Below are positions 42,910 to 52,020 of a DNA stretch of 64,000 nt, one piece after another (the first letter of the stretch is position 1; the number at the start of each line of letters is the position of its first letter). The stretch lies in NCBI RefSeq assembly GCF_026000115.1, contig NZ_AP026867.1:3777716-3841715 (forward strand), written 5' to 3'. The notes under the pieces are model-generated. The model saw only the letters and a program-made list of their open reading frames with translations. It did no database searches and had not been told where the DNA came from. A program made the translations under genes and the position numbers. The DNA comes from Aureispira anguillae (lineage in GTDB: Bacteria > Bacteroidota > Bacteroidia > Chitinophagales > Saprospiraceae).

Positions 42910-44043
42910 ATGAATAAAATACTAAGAAAATCAAGTGTTGTTATTGGTTTTATCATTTTAATTGGTGGTATTTCTCTAGCTTCTAAGGTAGGAAATACAG
43001 AGACAACAAATGAAAAAAAAGAAGACAGCACTGAATCTACAGCTGCTAAAGTAAATTATGTTTATAGTTTAAAAGCGCAAAATGAGACGCTTTCTTCCGA
43101 AGTCATCATCAGTGGAAAAGTAGTGGCTCGTCAAAAAATTGATTTGTACTCTGAAGTAACAGGCACTTTAAATAAAGCAGGCAAAGAGTTTAGAGAAGGT
43201 ATTTCTTTTAGCGCCAACGAATTGATGTTGACCTTGGACGACACCGAAGCACAATTGGAATTGCAAGCAAGTAAAAGTCAATTGTATAGTGCTTTAGTCG
43301 CTCTTTTACCCGATTTAGAAAACGACTATGCAGACAACTTTCAAGCGTGGAAGGATTATATTGATGCCTTTGATCTCAAAAAACCAATCCAAGAGCTCCC
43401 AAAAACTAAGAGTGCTAGGGAAAAGCTATACATTGGTGCACGAAATATTGAAAATCAACACATTAATATCAAACGCCAAGAATATCGCTTAACCAAATAC
43501 AAAATTTATGCTCCTTTTAATGGTGTTCTCAGCAATGCCTCTACCTACGAAGGGGCACTGGTTAGAAGTGGTCAAAAACTTGGCGAACTGACCCACCCTT
43601 CTCGCTACGAACTGGAAGCTACTGTTTCGCTATACGATGTACAATTTTTTAAGAGAGGTAATAAAGTTACCCTTTACTCGGAAGCAACCAACGAAACTTG
43701 GTCTGGTACAGTTGCTCGATTCGGAAAGTCTATTGATGAAAAAACTCAAACTCAAAAGGTTTTTATTACCATCAATAGCAGCAAGCTAAATGAAGGAATG
43801 TTCCTCAATGGAAAAATTACCACCAAAGCATTAGGAGAGGTCGTGCAACTGCCTAGAAAATTATTAATTAATAACAATCAGGTCTATACCATTGAGCATG
43901 GCAAATTAAAACTACAGGAGATAGAGGTTGTAAAAGTAGACCACAATAAAATGTATATCAAAGGCTTAAAAAATGACACCGAGGTTCTTGTTCAAGCAGT
44001 GTTAGGTGCTTACAATGGCATGCCCGTTCAAATCATACAATAA
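42910..44043 (+). CDS. RND efflux periplasmic adaptor (MFP)
   Basis: 377 residues. An N-terminal membrane helix (VVIGFIILIGGISLASKV) anchors a periplasmic adaptor. The beta-barrel/lipoyl/hairpin order is visible: SEVIISGKVVARQKIDLYSEVTG, the helical hairpin with LELQASKSQLYSAL, ENQHINIKRQEYRLTKYKIYAPFNG (the closing lipoyl half), and later GNKVTLYSEATNETWSG and EGMFLNGKITTKALG. It links the inner-membrane pump to TolC. First of three genes, 83 bases before the pump. No lipobox, so it is held by the transmembrane helix. Substrate unknown. Confidence 0.93.
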   Translation: MNKILRKSSVVIGFIILIGGISLASKVGNTETTNEKKEDSTESTAAKVNYVYSLKAQNETLSSEVIISGKVVARQKIDLYSEVTGTLNKAGKEFREGISFSANELMLTLDDTEAQLELQASKSQLYSALVALLPDLENDYADNFQAWKDYIDAFDLKKPIQELPKTKSAREKLYIGARNIENQHINIKRQEYRLTKYKIYAPFNGVLSNASTYEGALVRSGQKLGELTHPSRYELEATVSLYDVQFFKRGNKVTLYSEATNETWSGTVARFGKSIDEKTQTQKVFITINSSKLNEGMFLNGKITTKALGEVVQLPRKLLINNNQVYTIEHGKLKLQEIEVVKVDHNKMYIKGLKNDTEVLVQAVLGAYNGMPVQIIQ

Positions 44044-44126
44044 TTATAATTTAGTAAGTCATGTACAGCTATTGACTTTAAGCAAGTACACAACCGTGTT
44101 TACGGACTAAATTTAAACATTTATAA

Positions 44127-47100
44127 ATGAAAAAAGCAATTCAATATTTTATAAAATACCATATCTCAGCAGATGTGCTATTACTGCTAATTGGTATTCT
44201 TGGGGTGTTATCTGCTATCAATATTCAACGAAGTCAATTCCCTAGAGTAGAAAGTCGTGAAATCGTTATTGAAACGACTTATATAGGGGCCTCCCCTTCT
44301 GAGGTAGAAAAGGGAATTACCATAAAAATTGAAGAAGAAATTGATGGACTGGAAGGGATCAAGAAGGTAAGTTCTACTTCTGTTGAGAACTTATCTACTG
44401 TTAACATCGAAATTTTCAGCAGTTACAAGATCGAAAATGTCTTGGGAGATGTCAAAAATGCCATTGACCGTGTTAATACTTTTCCCGATGATGCAGAAAC
44501 ACCCGTTATCTACAAAAGAGAACGAACAGACCCTGCCGCTGATATTATGATTAGTGGTGATGTGGATCTAAATACTTTAAAAGAATTCGCCAAGAAGGCA
44601 GAACAACAATTATTAGCCAAAAAGAACATTTCTAAAGTTGTTGTTTCGGGGTATCCCAATGAAGAAATTGAAATTGCTATTCGAGAAAAGGCGCTAGATG
44701 CTTATCAATTGACCTTTGCAGACATTGCTCGAGTAGTACAGGGTTCTAATGTGGAATTGACAGGTGGAAATATAGAAATGGGCAATACAAAAATTACCAT
44801 TCGTGCAGAAAACAAAGTTTATTATGCCGAACAATTGGAGAATATCATTGTCCAGACCAGTTCTAATGGAACCAATATTTTGCTCAAAGATGTTGCTGAC
44901 ATCAAAAACCAATGGGCGGATGTTCCCCAGCGTGAATTTTATAATGGTAAACCTGCTGCCAAGCTACAAATCATGAGCCGCTTGAGCGAGGATATTATTA
45001 CAACGGCTGGTGAAGCCAAAGCATTCATTGCTGAATTTAACGCTGAAAATACAATTGTCGAAGCCTTTTTATTAAGAGATGGGAGTATTGGCATTCAACA
45101 ACGTACCGATTTATTGGTAAAAAATGGTTTGGTTGGCTTCTTACTTGTATTATTACTGTTGGGGCTGTTTTTAAAACCAAGAATTGCTTTTTGGGTAGCC
45201 TTGAGTATTCCGATTTCTATTGCTGGTATGTTTATTATCATGCCTTTTTCTACGGTTAATATCAATATGTTATCCTTGTTTGGTTTGATCTTAGTGATTG
45301 GAATTTTGGTGGATGATGGAGTAGTAATTGCTGAGAATATTTTTCAAAAATATGAGAAAGGAATTCCAGCAAGGCAGGCAGCAATAGAAGGGGTTATGGA
45401 AGTATTACCTTCGGTTATTTCTGCTGTTATAACAACTTGTTGGTTTTTCATGTTGTTCTTCTTAATTGAGGGACAAATGGGAGATTTTATGTCTAATATT
45501 GCTTTTGTTGTTATCACTACCCTATTGTTTTCGTTGATTGAAGGCTTTTTTATCCTTCCAGCACATATTGCCCATTCTAAAGATTTGCAACAAGGGGGCA
45601 AAAAAAATATCATGGAACGTACCAGCACAGCGTTCTTTGATTTTCTAAAAAATAATATTTATGGCCCCATTTTGCGTTTTTGTCTCAACAATAAAACCAT
45701 TGCCCTTTCAACAGGGATTGTTACACTTGTCTTGTGTGTAAATTTAGTCAAAGGTGGCATTGTAAAGGTTACTTTCTTTCCTAGTGTAGATCAAGATAAT
45801 GTTGTTGTTGCTCTAAAATTACCCGCAGGCACAACAGACAATGTTACCAAAGCTACATTAAGTAGAATTGAAAAAGCAGCTTGGGAATTAAATGAAACGC
45901 TATCGGAGCAGCGTACAGATGGTCAAAAAATAGTGCAATCTATTGCACGCAGTATTGCTGTATCTCCCAACGAAGGACAATTGTTTATTTCTTTGTTGGA
46001 TGGCGAAACTAGGAATATGCTAAGTTCTGATTTTGGCAATATGCTAAGAGATAAAGTTGGAAAAGTCTATGAAGCAGAAAGTCTAACTTATGGTCAAAAG
46101 TCGATCTTTGGTGCAGCTGTACAAGTGGGATTTGTAGGCGAAGATATGAACGAATTGCGTAAAGCTAAAGATGCTTTTAAAGCAATTTTGGAAACCGACA
46201 AACGACTTAAAAACGTTCAAGACAACGATCAAAAAGGAGGTTTAGAATTTCATATTAACTTACTGCCCAAAGCAAAATCGTTAGGTATTGACTTAGCGAC
46301 CATTATCCGCCAAATTCGACAAGGATACTTTGGTTATGAAATTCAACGATTGCAGCGAGGAACAGATGAGGTAAAGGTTTGGTTGCGTTATACCGATCAA
46401 GAACGTGCTTCCTTTAGTGACTTATTAAATATGAAAATTCGAGTAGGACAAAATACCTATCCATTAAAGGAACTAATTGATTTAGAACAAAAACGAGTAG
46501 CGTTAAAAATTGCCCATGTAAACAATCAGGCAAAAATGGAGGTAAGCGCATCCTTGAATGATCCTAATGCTTCTGCAACAGAAATTTTCAACCATGCCAA
46601 AGATGTAATTATACCAGAATTACTAGCTCAATATCCTAGTGTTCACGTTATTTATGAAGGACAAAGCGAACGAGCTGGGGACACAACCGCTTCTATGAAA
46701 CGCTGGTTGCCCATTATTTTGCTATTAGTCTTTTTCACAGTAGTCCTAACTTTCCGATCTTTCTTACAAGCAGCCATTGTTCTTTTATTGATTCCTTTTG
46801 CCTTTATTGGCGTTGTTAGTGGACACTGGCTTCATGGATTGCCCATTAGTATGTTATCCCTCTTTGGTATTCTGGCAGTAGCGGGAGTGGTTATTAATGA
46901 TAGTTTAGTCTTGGTCAGCACCATGAACCGCTTGCTCAAAGACGGAATGGATTTTAAGGATGCTGTATACCAAGCTAGTATTTCTCGTTTCCGTCCTATT
47001 TTATTAACCTCTGTTACTACAGTTGCAGGGCTATTGCCCATCGTTCTCGAAACAAGCTTACAAGCACAGTTTGTAATACCAATGGCTGTTTCATTGGCTT

Positions 47101-47261
47101 ATGGTTTATTGTCTGCCACCTTTATTATGCTTTTGATGTTACCTCCATTACTCATGGTCGTCAATAACATTCGTTTGGGTTGGCACTGGCTTTGGGAAGG
47201 AGAAAAACTCCAACCAAGAGAGGTAGAACCTAGTGTGCTAGAAGAAGTAGAGGGGCACTAG
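44127..47261 (+). CDS. RND-family efflux pump permease (AcrB-like)
   Basis: 1044 residues, the usual length. Twelve membrane helices are arranged as 1 + 5 + 1 + 5 with two large periplasmic porter/docking loops. The proton-relay Asp pair sits in helix 4 (GILVDDGVVIAENIF), and the first loop starts with FPRVESREIVIETTYIGASPSEVE. The second half repeats the layout (GVVINDSLVLVSTMNRLL, RFRPILLTSVTTVAGLLP). The porter region is typical of the Bacteroidota branch of the AcrB/HAE family, not of the heavy-metal CusA branch (no Met relay seen). It exports hydrophobic or amphiphilic compounds, driven by the proton gradient. Second gene of the operon. Confidence 0.95.
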   Translation: MKKAIQYFIKYHISADVLLLLIGILGVLSAINIQRSQFPRVESREIVIETTYIGASPSEVEKGITIKIEEEIDGLEGIKKVSSTSVENLSTVNIEIFSSYKIENVLGDVKNAIDRVNTFPDDAETPVIYKRERTDPAADIMISGDVDLNTLKEFAKKAEQQLLAKKNISKVVVSGYPNEEIEIAIREKALDAYQLTFADIARVVQGSNVELTGGNIEMGNTKITIRAENKVYYAEQLENIIVQTSSNGTNILLKDVADIKNQWADVPQREFYNGKPAAKLQIMSRLSEDIITTAGEAKAFIAEFNAENTIVEAFLLRDGSIGIQQRTDLLVKNGLVGFLLVLLLLGLFLKPRIAFWVALSIPISIAGMFIIMPFSTVNINMLSLFGLILVIGILVDDGVVIAENIFQKYEKGIPARQAAIEGVMEVLPSVISAVITTCWFFMLFFLIEGQMGDFMSNIAFVVITTLLFSLIEGFFILPAHIAHSKDLQQGGKKNIMERTSTAFFDFLKNNIYGPILRFCLNNKTIALSTGIVTLVLCVNLVKGGIVKVTFFPSVDQDNVVVALKLPAGTTDNVTKATLSRIEKAAWELNETLSEQRTDGQKIVQSIARSIAVSPNEGQLFISLLDGETRNMLSSDFGNMLRDKVGKVYEAESLTYGQKSIFGAAVQVGFVGEDMNELRKAKDAFKAILETDKRLKNVQDNDQKGGLEFHINLLPKAKSLGIDLATIIRQIRQGYFGYEIQRLQRGTDEVKVWLRYTDQERASFSDLLNMKIRVGQNTYPLKELIDLEQKRVALKIAHVNNQAKMEVSASLNDPNASATEIFNHAKDVIIPELLAQYPSVHVIYEGQSERAGDTTASMKRWLPIILLLVFFTVVLTFRSFLQAAIVLLLIPFAFIGVVSGHWLHGLPISMLSLFGILAVAGVVINDSLVLVSTMNRLLKDGMDFKDAVYQASISRFRPILLTSVTTVAGLLPIVLETSLQAQFVIPMAVSLAYGLLSATFIMLLMLPPLLMVVNNIRLGWHWLWEGEKLQPREVEPSVLEEVEGH

Positions 47262-47291
47262 TTTATATTGGGCAAAAAATATATCATCATG

Positions 47292-47371
47292 CTTTGATAA
47301 TCGTGTGGACCTCTAAATATCCAGCGGTTTTAGAACCATTAAAACCGTCCTTGCCACACGATTCATCAAAG
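47292..47371. repeat. Nested hairpin element I inside the efflux operon
   Basis: Arms CTTTGATAATCGTGTGG (47292-47308) and the inverse at 47354-47371 pair over 17 bases with one bulged base. Inside is a second perfect hairpin, CGGTTTTA/TAAAACCG (47325-47332 / 47340-47347). It lies between the pump stop and the TolC-family start. The right arm resembles the right flank of element G (ACACGATT, one base, ATCAAAG). Confidence 0.78.
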
Positions 47372-47401
47372 TAGCATAATCGTTAAGAAAAATAATAAAC
47401 A

Positions 47402-48712
47402 ATGAAATTAATAAGCATAATTATAGCCCTCTTATTGAGTAGCCCTATGCTAATCCTCGCACAAGAAACCATCCAGTTGGATGCTCTTGTTCAAACGGCA
47501 ATTCAAAATAATTTTAATATTAAAATTGCTAAAAATAATATTGAAATTGCGGCTAGCAATGCGACCATAGGGGCAGCAGGTTTTTTGCCGACGGCAGATC
47601 TTTCCGCAGGCTATACTTACTCCAATACCATGACCAATACCACCTTTTCGGGTGGTATTCCTGATGCCAATGAACCCGCAGCCGTTTCTCAAAGTTATAA
47701 CGCCAATGTCAATGTACGCTATACTATTTTTGATGGTTTAAAACCTGTTTATAAGCTCAAAAAATCAAAAATTGAAGTAGAACTGAGCAATACAAAATAT
47801 CAACAGGAAATTGAAGCAACCATCTATAATGTCATTCAAGCCTATTATAACTTGGCTGCTGCTCAAGAGGATTATAGAATTTCTAATGAAAAACTTAGTC
47901 TAACCAAAATTCAGCTCCAACGAGTTGAAACTAAACGAAAATACGGGCAAGGTTCAGAAGTAGAGCGCCTTAATTTACTAACCACTTATAATAGCGACAG
48001 CACACAATTGTTGCGCTTACAGTTGGGCATACGCCGTGCTGTCCGACAATTAAATAAAGTATTGGGAACGGAAGAAGTTGCCGATAATGCTATTGTCGAG
48101 GTAAATACTAATTTAGACCTCTCGCTCAACTATGAATCGGTCAAAACATCAGCCCTCAAAAACAACTTAATGGTTTTGGCTGCTCAACAGAATATTGACA
48201 AGGCCAACCTTGATTACAAAATTACGCAAACTGAATTGTACCCCAAACTCAACACCACCTTATCCTATGGTTATAATGGTTCCAAAAATGATGTTGGTAT
48301 TATGCGAACCAATGGTGCATTGGGCCCATCCATCAATGTTGGTTTGACGTATAACATCTATGGTGCAGGAGCCGTAAAACGAGCCAAAACTCAAAATAAA
48401 ATTAACATCAAAAATCAAGAGCTGAACTTGGATTTAGTGCGTTATGATATCGAACAAAATGTCAAAGACGCTTATGTTAATCACGAAAATAACATCGCAC
48501 TTATTCCTATAGAAGAAAGCAATGTAAACCTGAGCAAAGAACGCTTTGACCGCACCACAAAAGCTTATAATTTGGGGCAGGCTACCTTGTTGGATTACCA
48601 ACAAGCTGAGTTGAATTATATTCAAGCACAAAAGCAGGTGATTACCGCTAAATACAATGCTAAATTGTCAGAATGGGAATTGCGCCGTTTGGCAGGAACG
48701 ATTGCCCAATAA
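47402..48712 (+). CDS. TolC-family outer-membrane efflux protein
   Basis: 436 residues. The signal peptide (IIIALLLSSPMLILAQ) is followed by the internally duplicated TolC pattern of strand and long alpha-helical hairpins: LDALVQTAIQNNFNIKIAKN, VIQAYYNLAAAQEDYRIS, then QNVKDAYVNHENNIALIPI and TKAYNLGQATLLDYQQAEL at the end. It forms a trimeric channel-tunnel for the pump encoded just upstream. The gene lies 140 bases after the pump, with element I between. Closed by a 12-bp hairpin. Confidence 0.93.
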   Translation: MKLISIIIALLLSSPMLILAQETIQLDALVQTAIQNNFNIKIAKNNIEIAASNATIGAAGFLPTADLSAGYTYSNTMTNTTFSGGIPDANEPAAVSQSYNANVNVRYTIFDGLKPVYKLKKSKIEVELSNTKYQQEIEATIYNVIQAYYNLAAAQEDYRISNEKLSLTKIQLQRVETKRKYGQGSEVERLNLLTTYNSDSTQLLRLQLGIRRAVRQLNKVLGTEEVADNAIVEVNTNLDLSLNYESVKTSALKNNLMVLAAQQNIDKANLDYKITQTELYPKLNTTLSYGYNGSKNDVGIMRTNGALGPSINVGLTYNIYGAGAVKRAKTQNKINIKNQELNLDLVRYDIEQNVKDAYVNHENNIALIPIEESNVNLSKERFDRTTKAYNLGQATLLDYQQAELNYIQAQKQVITAKYNAKLSEWELRRLAGTIAQ

Positions 48713-48736
48713 GTTTTCTTTTTCTCTATTCATTTC

Positions 48737-48787
48737 ATAACCTACCCTCTAAATAAGCTATAATTAGTTTCTTAAAGGGTAGGTTAT
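48737..48787 (+). terminator. Possible terminator of the efflux operon
   Basis: 12-bp perfect arms (48737-48748 / 48776-48787) around a long 27-base loop, just after the TolC-family stop. No T run follows, so termination is uncertain. The remaining ~200 bases before the next promoter hold nothing recognised. Confidence 0.5.
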
Positions 48788-48993
48788 TCACTTCTATATT
48801 CGTTGTTGCACTACAACTCCCCTACTTCCGCTCCATCGTAGGAAAATTTTCTGCTTTATTGTTAGAATTAGTAGTATTGGCCAAGCTCAACTAGATTGAT
48901 CCTTGGCTTGATGTATTATTGACTTTATAGGTCTAAGGTTCTTGATTTTGCATTAAGAGTTAAATCGATATACATAAAAAATAACATATATTA

Positions 48994-49024
48994 TTCTATT
49001 TTTTAAAATAGAACGTTATTTTTG
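48994..49024 (+). promoter_or_regulatory. Promoter with embedded dyad before the LRR gene
   Basis: TATTTTTG (49017-49024) matches TAnnTTTG. Directly before it lies a perfect inverted repeat, TTCTATTTT/AAAATAGAA (48994-49002 / 49005-49013), occupying the spacer/-33 area like an operator. The leader to the ATG at 49203 is long, about 175 bases. Confidence 0.42.
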
Positions 49025-49202
49025 CAAAAAAACAATGTACTATAGGCAGAGGTTACTCCATTAAGCAAAAGATTTTTATTACCCATTTGGTTTGAATAAT
49101 TGTCTTTACCGCTTCTATAAGTATACTTTGCCCTATAGATTCGATTCCCTAATGCCTCATAACAAACCTCATTATTACCTAATTCTAAACAAATTAAACA
49201 GT

Positions 49203-51491
49203 ATGAACTTATTAAATGTGTTATTTATTTTTCTATTAATGCTATTTTTGGGAAAAACAGAACTAATTGCCCAAAACGTAACGATTCCCGATGCTAATTT
49301 TAAGGCTTATTTGGTGGGCAATACTGCAATCAACACCAATGGAGATACTGAAATTCAGGTTACCGAAGCTTCAGCATTTAGTGGAATGATTGATTGCTCT
49401 AATTTAGGCATCACAGATTTAACAGGAATAGAAACTTTTGTCAACTTGACCATTCTACTTTGTACGAGTAATAACCTTACCAGTTTAGATTTGAGTCACA
49501 ATACGAAATTGAGCGGTTTAGCTTGTTATTTTAATGCGCTAAATAGTTTAGATTTGAGTCAGAATCCTGATTTGGACTATTTAGATTGTTCTGCCAATTA
49601 TTATTCGTTGACAAGCTTAGATTTGAGTCAAAATACGAAATTGAGCTATTTAGATTGTTCGAACAATTATTCGTTGGCAAGCTTAGATTTAAGAAACGGC
49701 AACAATACCATGTTTACAAATTTTGACGCCTCCTATTGCTCCAGCCTAACCTGTGTTGATGTAGATGATGTCGCCTATTCAACAGCAAACTGGACGCAGG
49801 TAGATCCAGTGACATCCTTCAGTAGCAATTGTAGTAGTAGCACAACTGTATACATCCCTGATGCTGCTTTAAAGACCTATTTGATCGGAAACACTGCGAT
49901 TAATACCAATGGAGATGGAGAAATTCAGATTTCAGAGGCTGCTGCCTTTAGTGGAACAATAAACTGTAGTAGTTTAGGCGTAGAAGACCTCACAGGGATA
50001 GAAGCTTTTGTCAACTTGACAGCGCTAAATTGTTCTCATAATTATGCTTTGTATAGCGTAGATGTAAGTCAGAATGTTAACTTGACGACTCTAACCGCCT
50101 CTCATTGTTATCAACTATATTATATAAATGTGACTCAGAGCCCGAACTTGGTAACGCTTGATTGTGGAGGTTCTGATCTATATGGAATCAATGTAACTCA
50201 GAATCCAAACTTGATAACGCTTAATTGTAGTAGTAATAGTAATATAAGCAGCTTGGACCTAAGCCAGAACACAAACTTGGTAAATCTAAATTGTGCTTTA
50301 ATTGATATTACCAGTTTAAATTTGAGTCAAAATTCTAATTTAGAAGTTTTAGATTGCTCTTTTAATACTCTAAATAGCTTAGATTTAAGAAACGGGAATA
50401 ATACGAATATTACAACTTTTAACGCTGCTTTTAATGCCAGCCTAAACTGCATTGATGTGGATAATGTTGCCTATTCTACTGCTAATTGGACAAACATAGA
50501 TGCAGGGACTTCATTTAGTACCAATTGTAACGGAGCGGCTCCGATTGTGAACATTCCTGATGCTAATTTTAAAGCTTATTTGGTGGGCAACGCTGCGATT
50601 AACACCAATGGTGATACTGAAATTCAGGTTACTGAGGCTACTGCCTTTGGAGGGAGAATTAATTGTCCGAATCGGAATATCGCAAGTTTAACAGGAATAG
50701 AAGCCTTTGTCAACTTGACACAGTTAATTTGTTATAGAAATAACTTAACTAGCTTAGATGTGAGCCAAAATACCAACTTGAATTGGATACATTGTGTTGG
50801 CAATTCAATTACGAGCTTAGATTTGACGCAAAATACCAACTTGGGATGGCTATATTGCTCTCATAATCCGATAAGTAGTTTAAATGTGACCCAAAATTCG
50901 GACTTAAAAAAGTTATATTGCGGTTCTACCCAATTAACTAGCTTAGATTTGACCCAAAATTCAAATTTAAAAGTAGTAGATTGTTCTTTTTCTACCTTAA
51001 GCAGTTTAAATATAAAAAATGGGAATAATACGAATATTACAACCTTTAATGCTGTTAACAACTCCAACTTAAGCTGTATTGAGGTGGACGACCCTGCTTA
51101 TTCTACCATGCAGTGGATCAACATAGATGCAGGGACTTCATTTAGTACCAGTTGCGGTCCTCAAAATGTGCCTATTCCGAATGCTAATTTTAGCACGACG
51201 CTATCTCACAACCAAACCAGTGTTGCATTGAATAATACGAGCATTACAAACGAAGCAATCAACCTCAAGGTCTACCCCAACCCAACTACAAAAAGTATTA
51301 CCCTAGACTTTGGAAACGTTTACTCAGAAGCCAACATTCAAATAACAAATTTAACAGGGCAAATTGTTCTAAATAAAAAACTCGAAAACAGCTCCACAAC
51401 AACACTAGCATTAGAGGGGGCAGCAGGAGTATATTTTATCAACATTCAAACAGAAGAAGGTAGTACAACCACCAAGGTAATCAAAGAGTAA
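49203..51491 (+). CDS. Triple-module leucine-rich-repeat T9SS surface protein
   Basis: 762 residues from the ATG at 49203, where the signal peptide starts (MNLLNVLFIFLLMLFLGKTE); a TTG frame extension from 49092 adds no signal features. Three modules begin at about 49284, 49853 and 50552, each opening IPDAxFKxYLxGNxAINTNG and followed by leucine-rich repeats of the SLDLSQNxxLxxLDC kind (INTNGD...EIQ then L/N/C-rich turns). Each module ends with a RNGNNT segment and a CxxVDDxAYSTANW-type cap. The last ~75 residues are a T9SS type A sorting domain (LKVYPNPTTKSITLDFGN ... VYFINIQTEEG). Likely exported and surface-attached, for protein or glycan binding. Confidence 0.9.
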   Translation: MNLLNVLFIFLLMLFLGKTELIAQNVTIPDANFKAYLVGNTAINTNGDTEIQVTEASAFSGMIDCSNLGITDLTGIETFVNLTILLCTSNNLTSLDLSHNTKLSGLACYFNALNSLDLSQNPDLDYLDCSANYYSLTSLDLSQNTKLSYLDCSNNYSLASLDLRNGNNTMFTNFDASYCSSLTCVDVDDVAYSTANWTQVDPVTSFSSNCSSSTTVYIPDAALKTYLIGNTAINTNGDGEIQISEAAAFSGTINCSSLGVEDLTGIEAFVNLTALNCSHNYALYSVDVSQNVNLTTLTASHCYQLYYINVTQSPNLVTLDCGGSDLYGINVTQNPNLITLNCSSNSNISSLDLSQNTNLVNLNCALIDITSLNLSQNSNLEVLDCSFNTLNSLDLRNGNNTNITTFNAAFNASLNCIDVDNVAYSTANWTNIDAGTSFSTNCNGAAPIVNIPDANFKAYLVGNAAINTNGDTEIQVTEATAFGGRINCPNRNIASLTGIEAFVNLTQLICYRNNLTSLDVSQNTNLNWIHCVGNSITSLDLTQNTNLGWLYCSHNPISSLNVTQNSDLKKLYCGSTQLTSLDLTQNSNLKVVDCSFSTLSSLNIKNGNNTNITTFNAVNNSNLSCIEVDDPAYSTMQWINIDAGTSFSTSCGPQNVPIPNANFSTTLSHNQTSVALNNTSITNEAINLKVYPNPTTKSITLDFGNVYSEANIQITNLTGQIVLNKKLENSSTTTLALEGAAGVYFINIQTEEGSTTTKVIKE

Positions 51492-51548
51492 TGCCATTTT
51501 TTTACTCTGCTTGACCATTTTTAAAAGTTGAGCTTTCCCATTTAAGCA

Positions 51549-51580
51549 TTAGACTCCAATTACGCATAATTGGAGTCTAA
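51549..51580. terminator. 14-bp hairpin after the LRR gene
   Basis: Perfect arms (51549-51562 / 51567-51580), loop CGCA, 57 bases after the LRR stop and downstream of the small minus-strand ORF at 51626. It may end both transcripts. The T run is weak (TTTCT). Confidence 0.7.
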
Positions 51581-51625
51581 TTTCTAATAGATCACAAGGA
51601 GCGACTAGTCTTTACCAATCATTTA

Positions 51626-51766
51626 CTAAACTACGTCCACCAATATTCCTATTACAATTGGAATTATCATAGCTAATAATAACAATAGTGTGATGTATAA
51701 ATTTAGATTGTCCTCATTTTCCAACCTTTGCTGTATTTCGCTGTATTCTGTATCTTTATTTTTCAT
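51626..51766 (-). CDS. Small 46-residue single-span membrane protein
   Basis: A complete ATG-to-TAG frame of 46 codons, short enough to be missed by length-filtered gene finding. The product has a charged N-terminus (MKNKDTEYSEIQQRLENED) and one long hydrophobic helix (about 26-46, ITLLLLLAMIIPIVIGIL). A TATATTTG promoter element lies 40 bases upstream on the same strand. Upstream of that is a terminator closing the neighbouring large gene, and downstream another hairpin. So it has the layout of an independent small gene. No family known; expression is unproven. Confidence 0.55.
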   Translation of the reverse strand: MKNKDTEYSEIQQRLENEDNLNLYITLLLLLAMIIPIVIGILVDVV

Positions 51767-51805
51767 AGTATTGCACTTTTAGCTGGTAGTACATTGGATT
51801 TCAAA

Positions 51806-51813
51806 CAAATATA
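51806..51813 (-). promoter_or_regulatory. Candidate -7 element of the small membrane gene
   Basis: TATATTTG on the minus strand, an exact TAnnTTTG match, 39 bases before the ATG at 51766. Confidence 0.48.
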
Positions 51814-51857
51814 GCTTTTATTTTCTGTAGAAAATAAAAAACTTCATCCATTAATAG

Positions 51858-51894
51858 AAAATGCTTTTTTGTTAAAAAAACAAAAAAGCATTTT
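51858..51894. terminator. 16-bp terminator after the 1696-residue T9SS gene
   Basis: Perfect arms (51858-51873 / 51879-51894), 5-base loop, with A/T edges giving a T run in either direction. Just beyond it, 51899-51925 matches 63663-63689 at 23 of 27 bases, a further shared intergenic word (CGATTAT...GAGTGCTRCGCAGTT). Confidence 0.85.
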
Positions 51895-52020
51895 TATTCG
51901 ATTATTTCACGAGTGCTGCGCAGTTATAAAAAAAACTTGCGTCCTCTATTTAAGTAGCCAAACAAAACGAATAGTAGATTAAATATTTGCTATCACAAAA
52001 GCAGTCATTTAATCAATAGA

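Noticed and set aside
49092-49202. TTG-initiated N-terminal extension of the LRR protein
   Set aside because: It would bury the signal peptide 37 residues inside; the ATG at 49203 starts directly with it.
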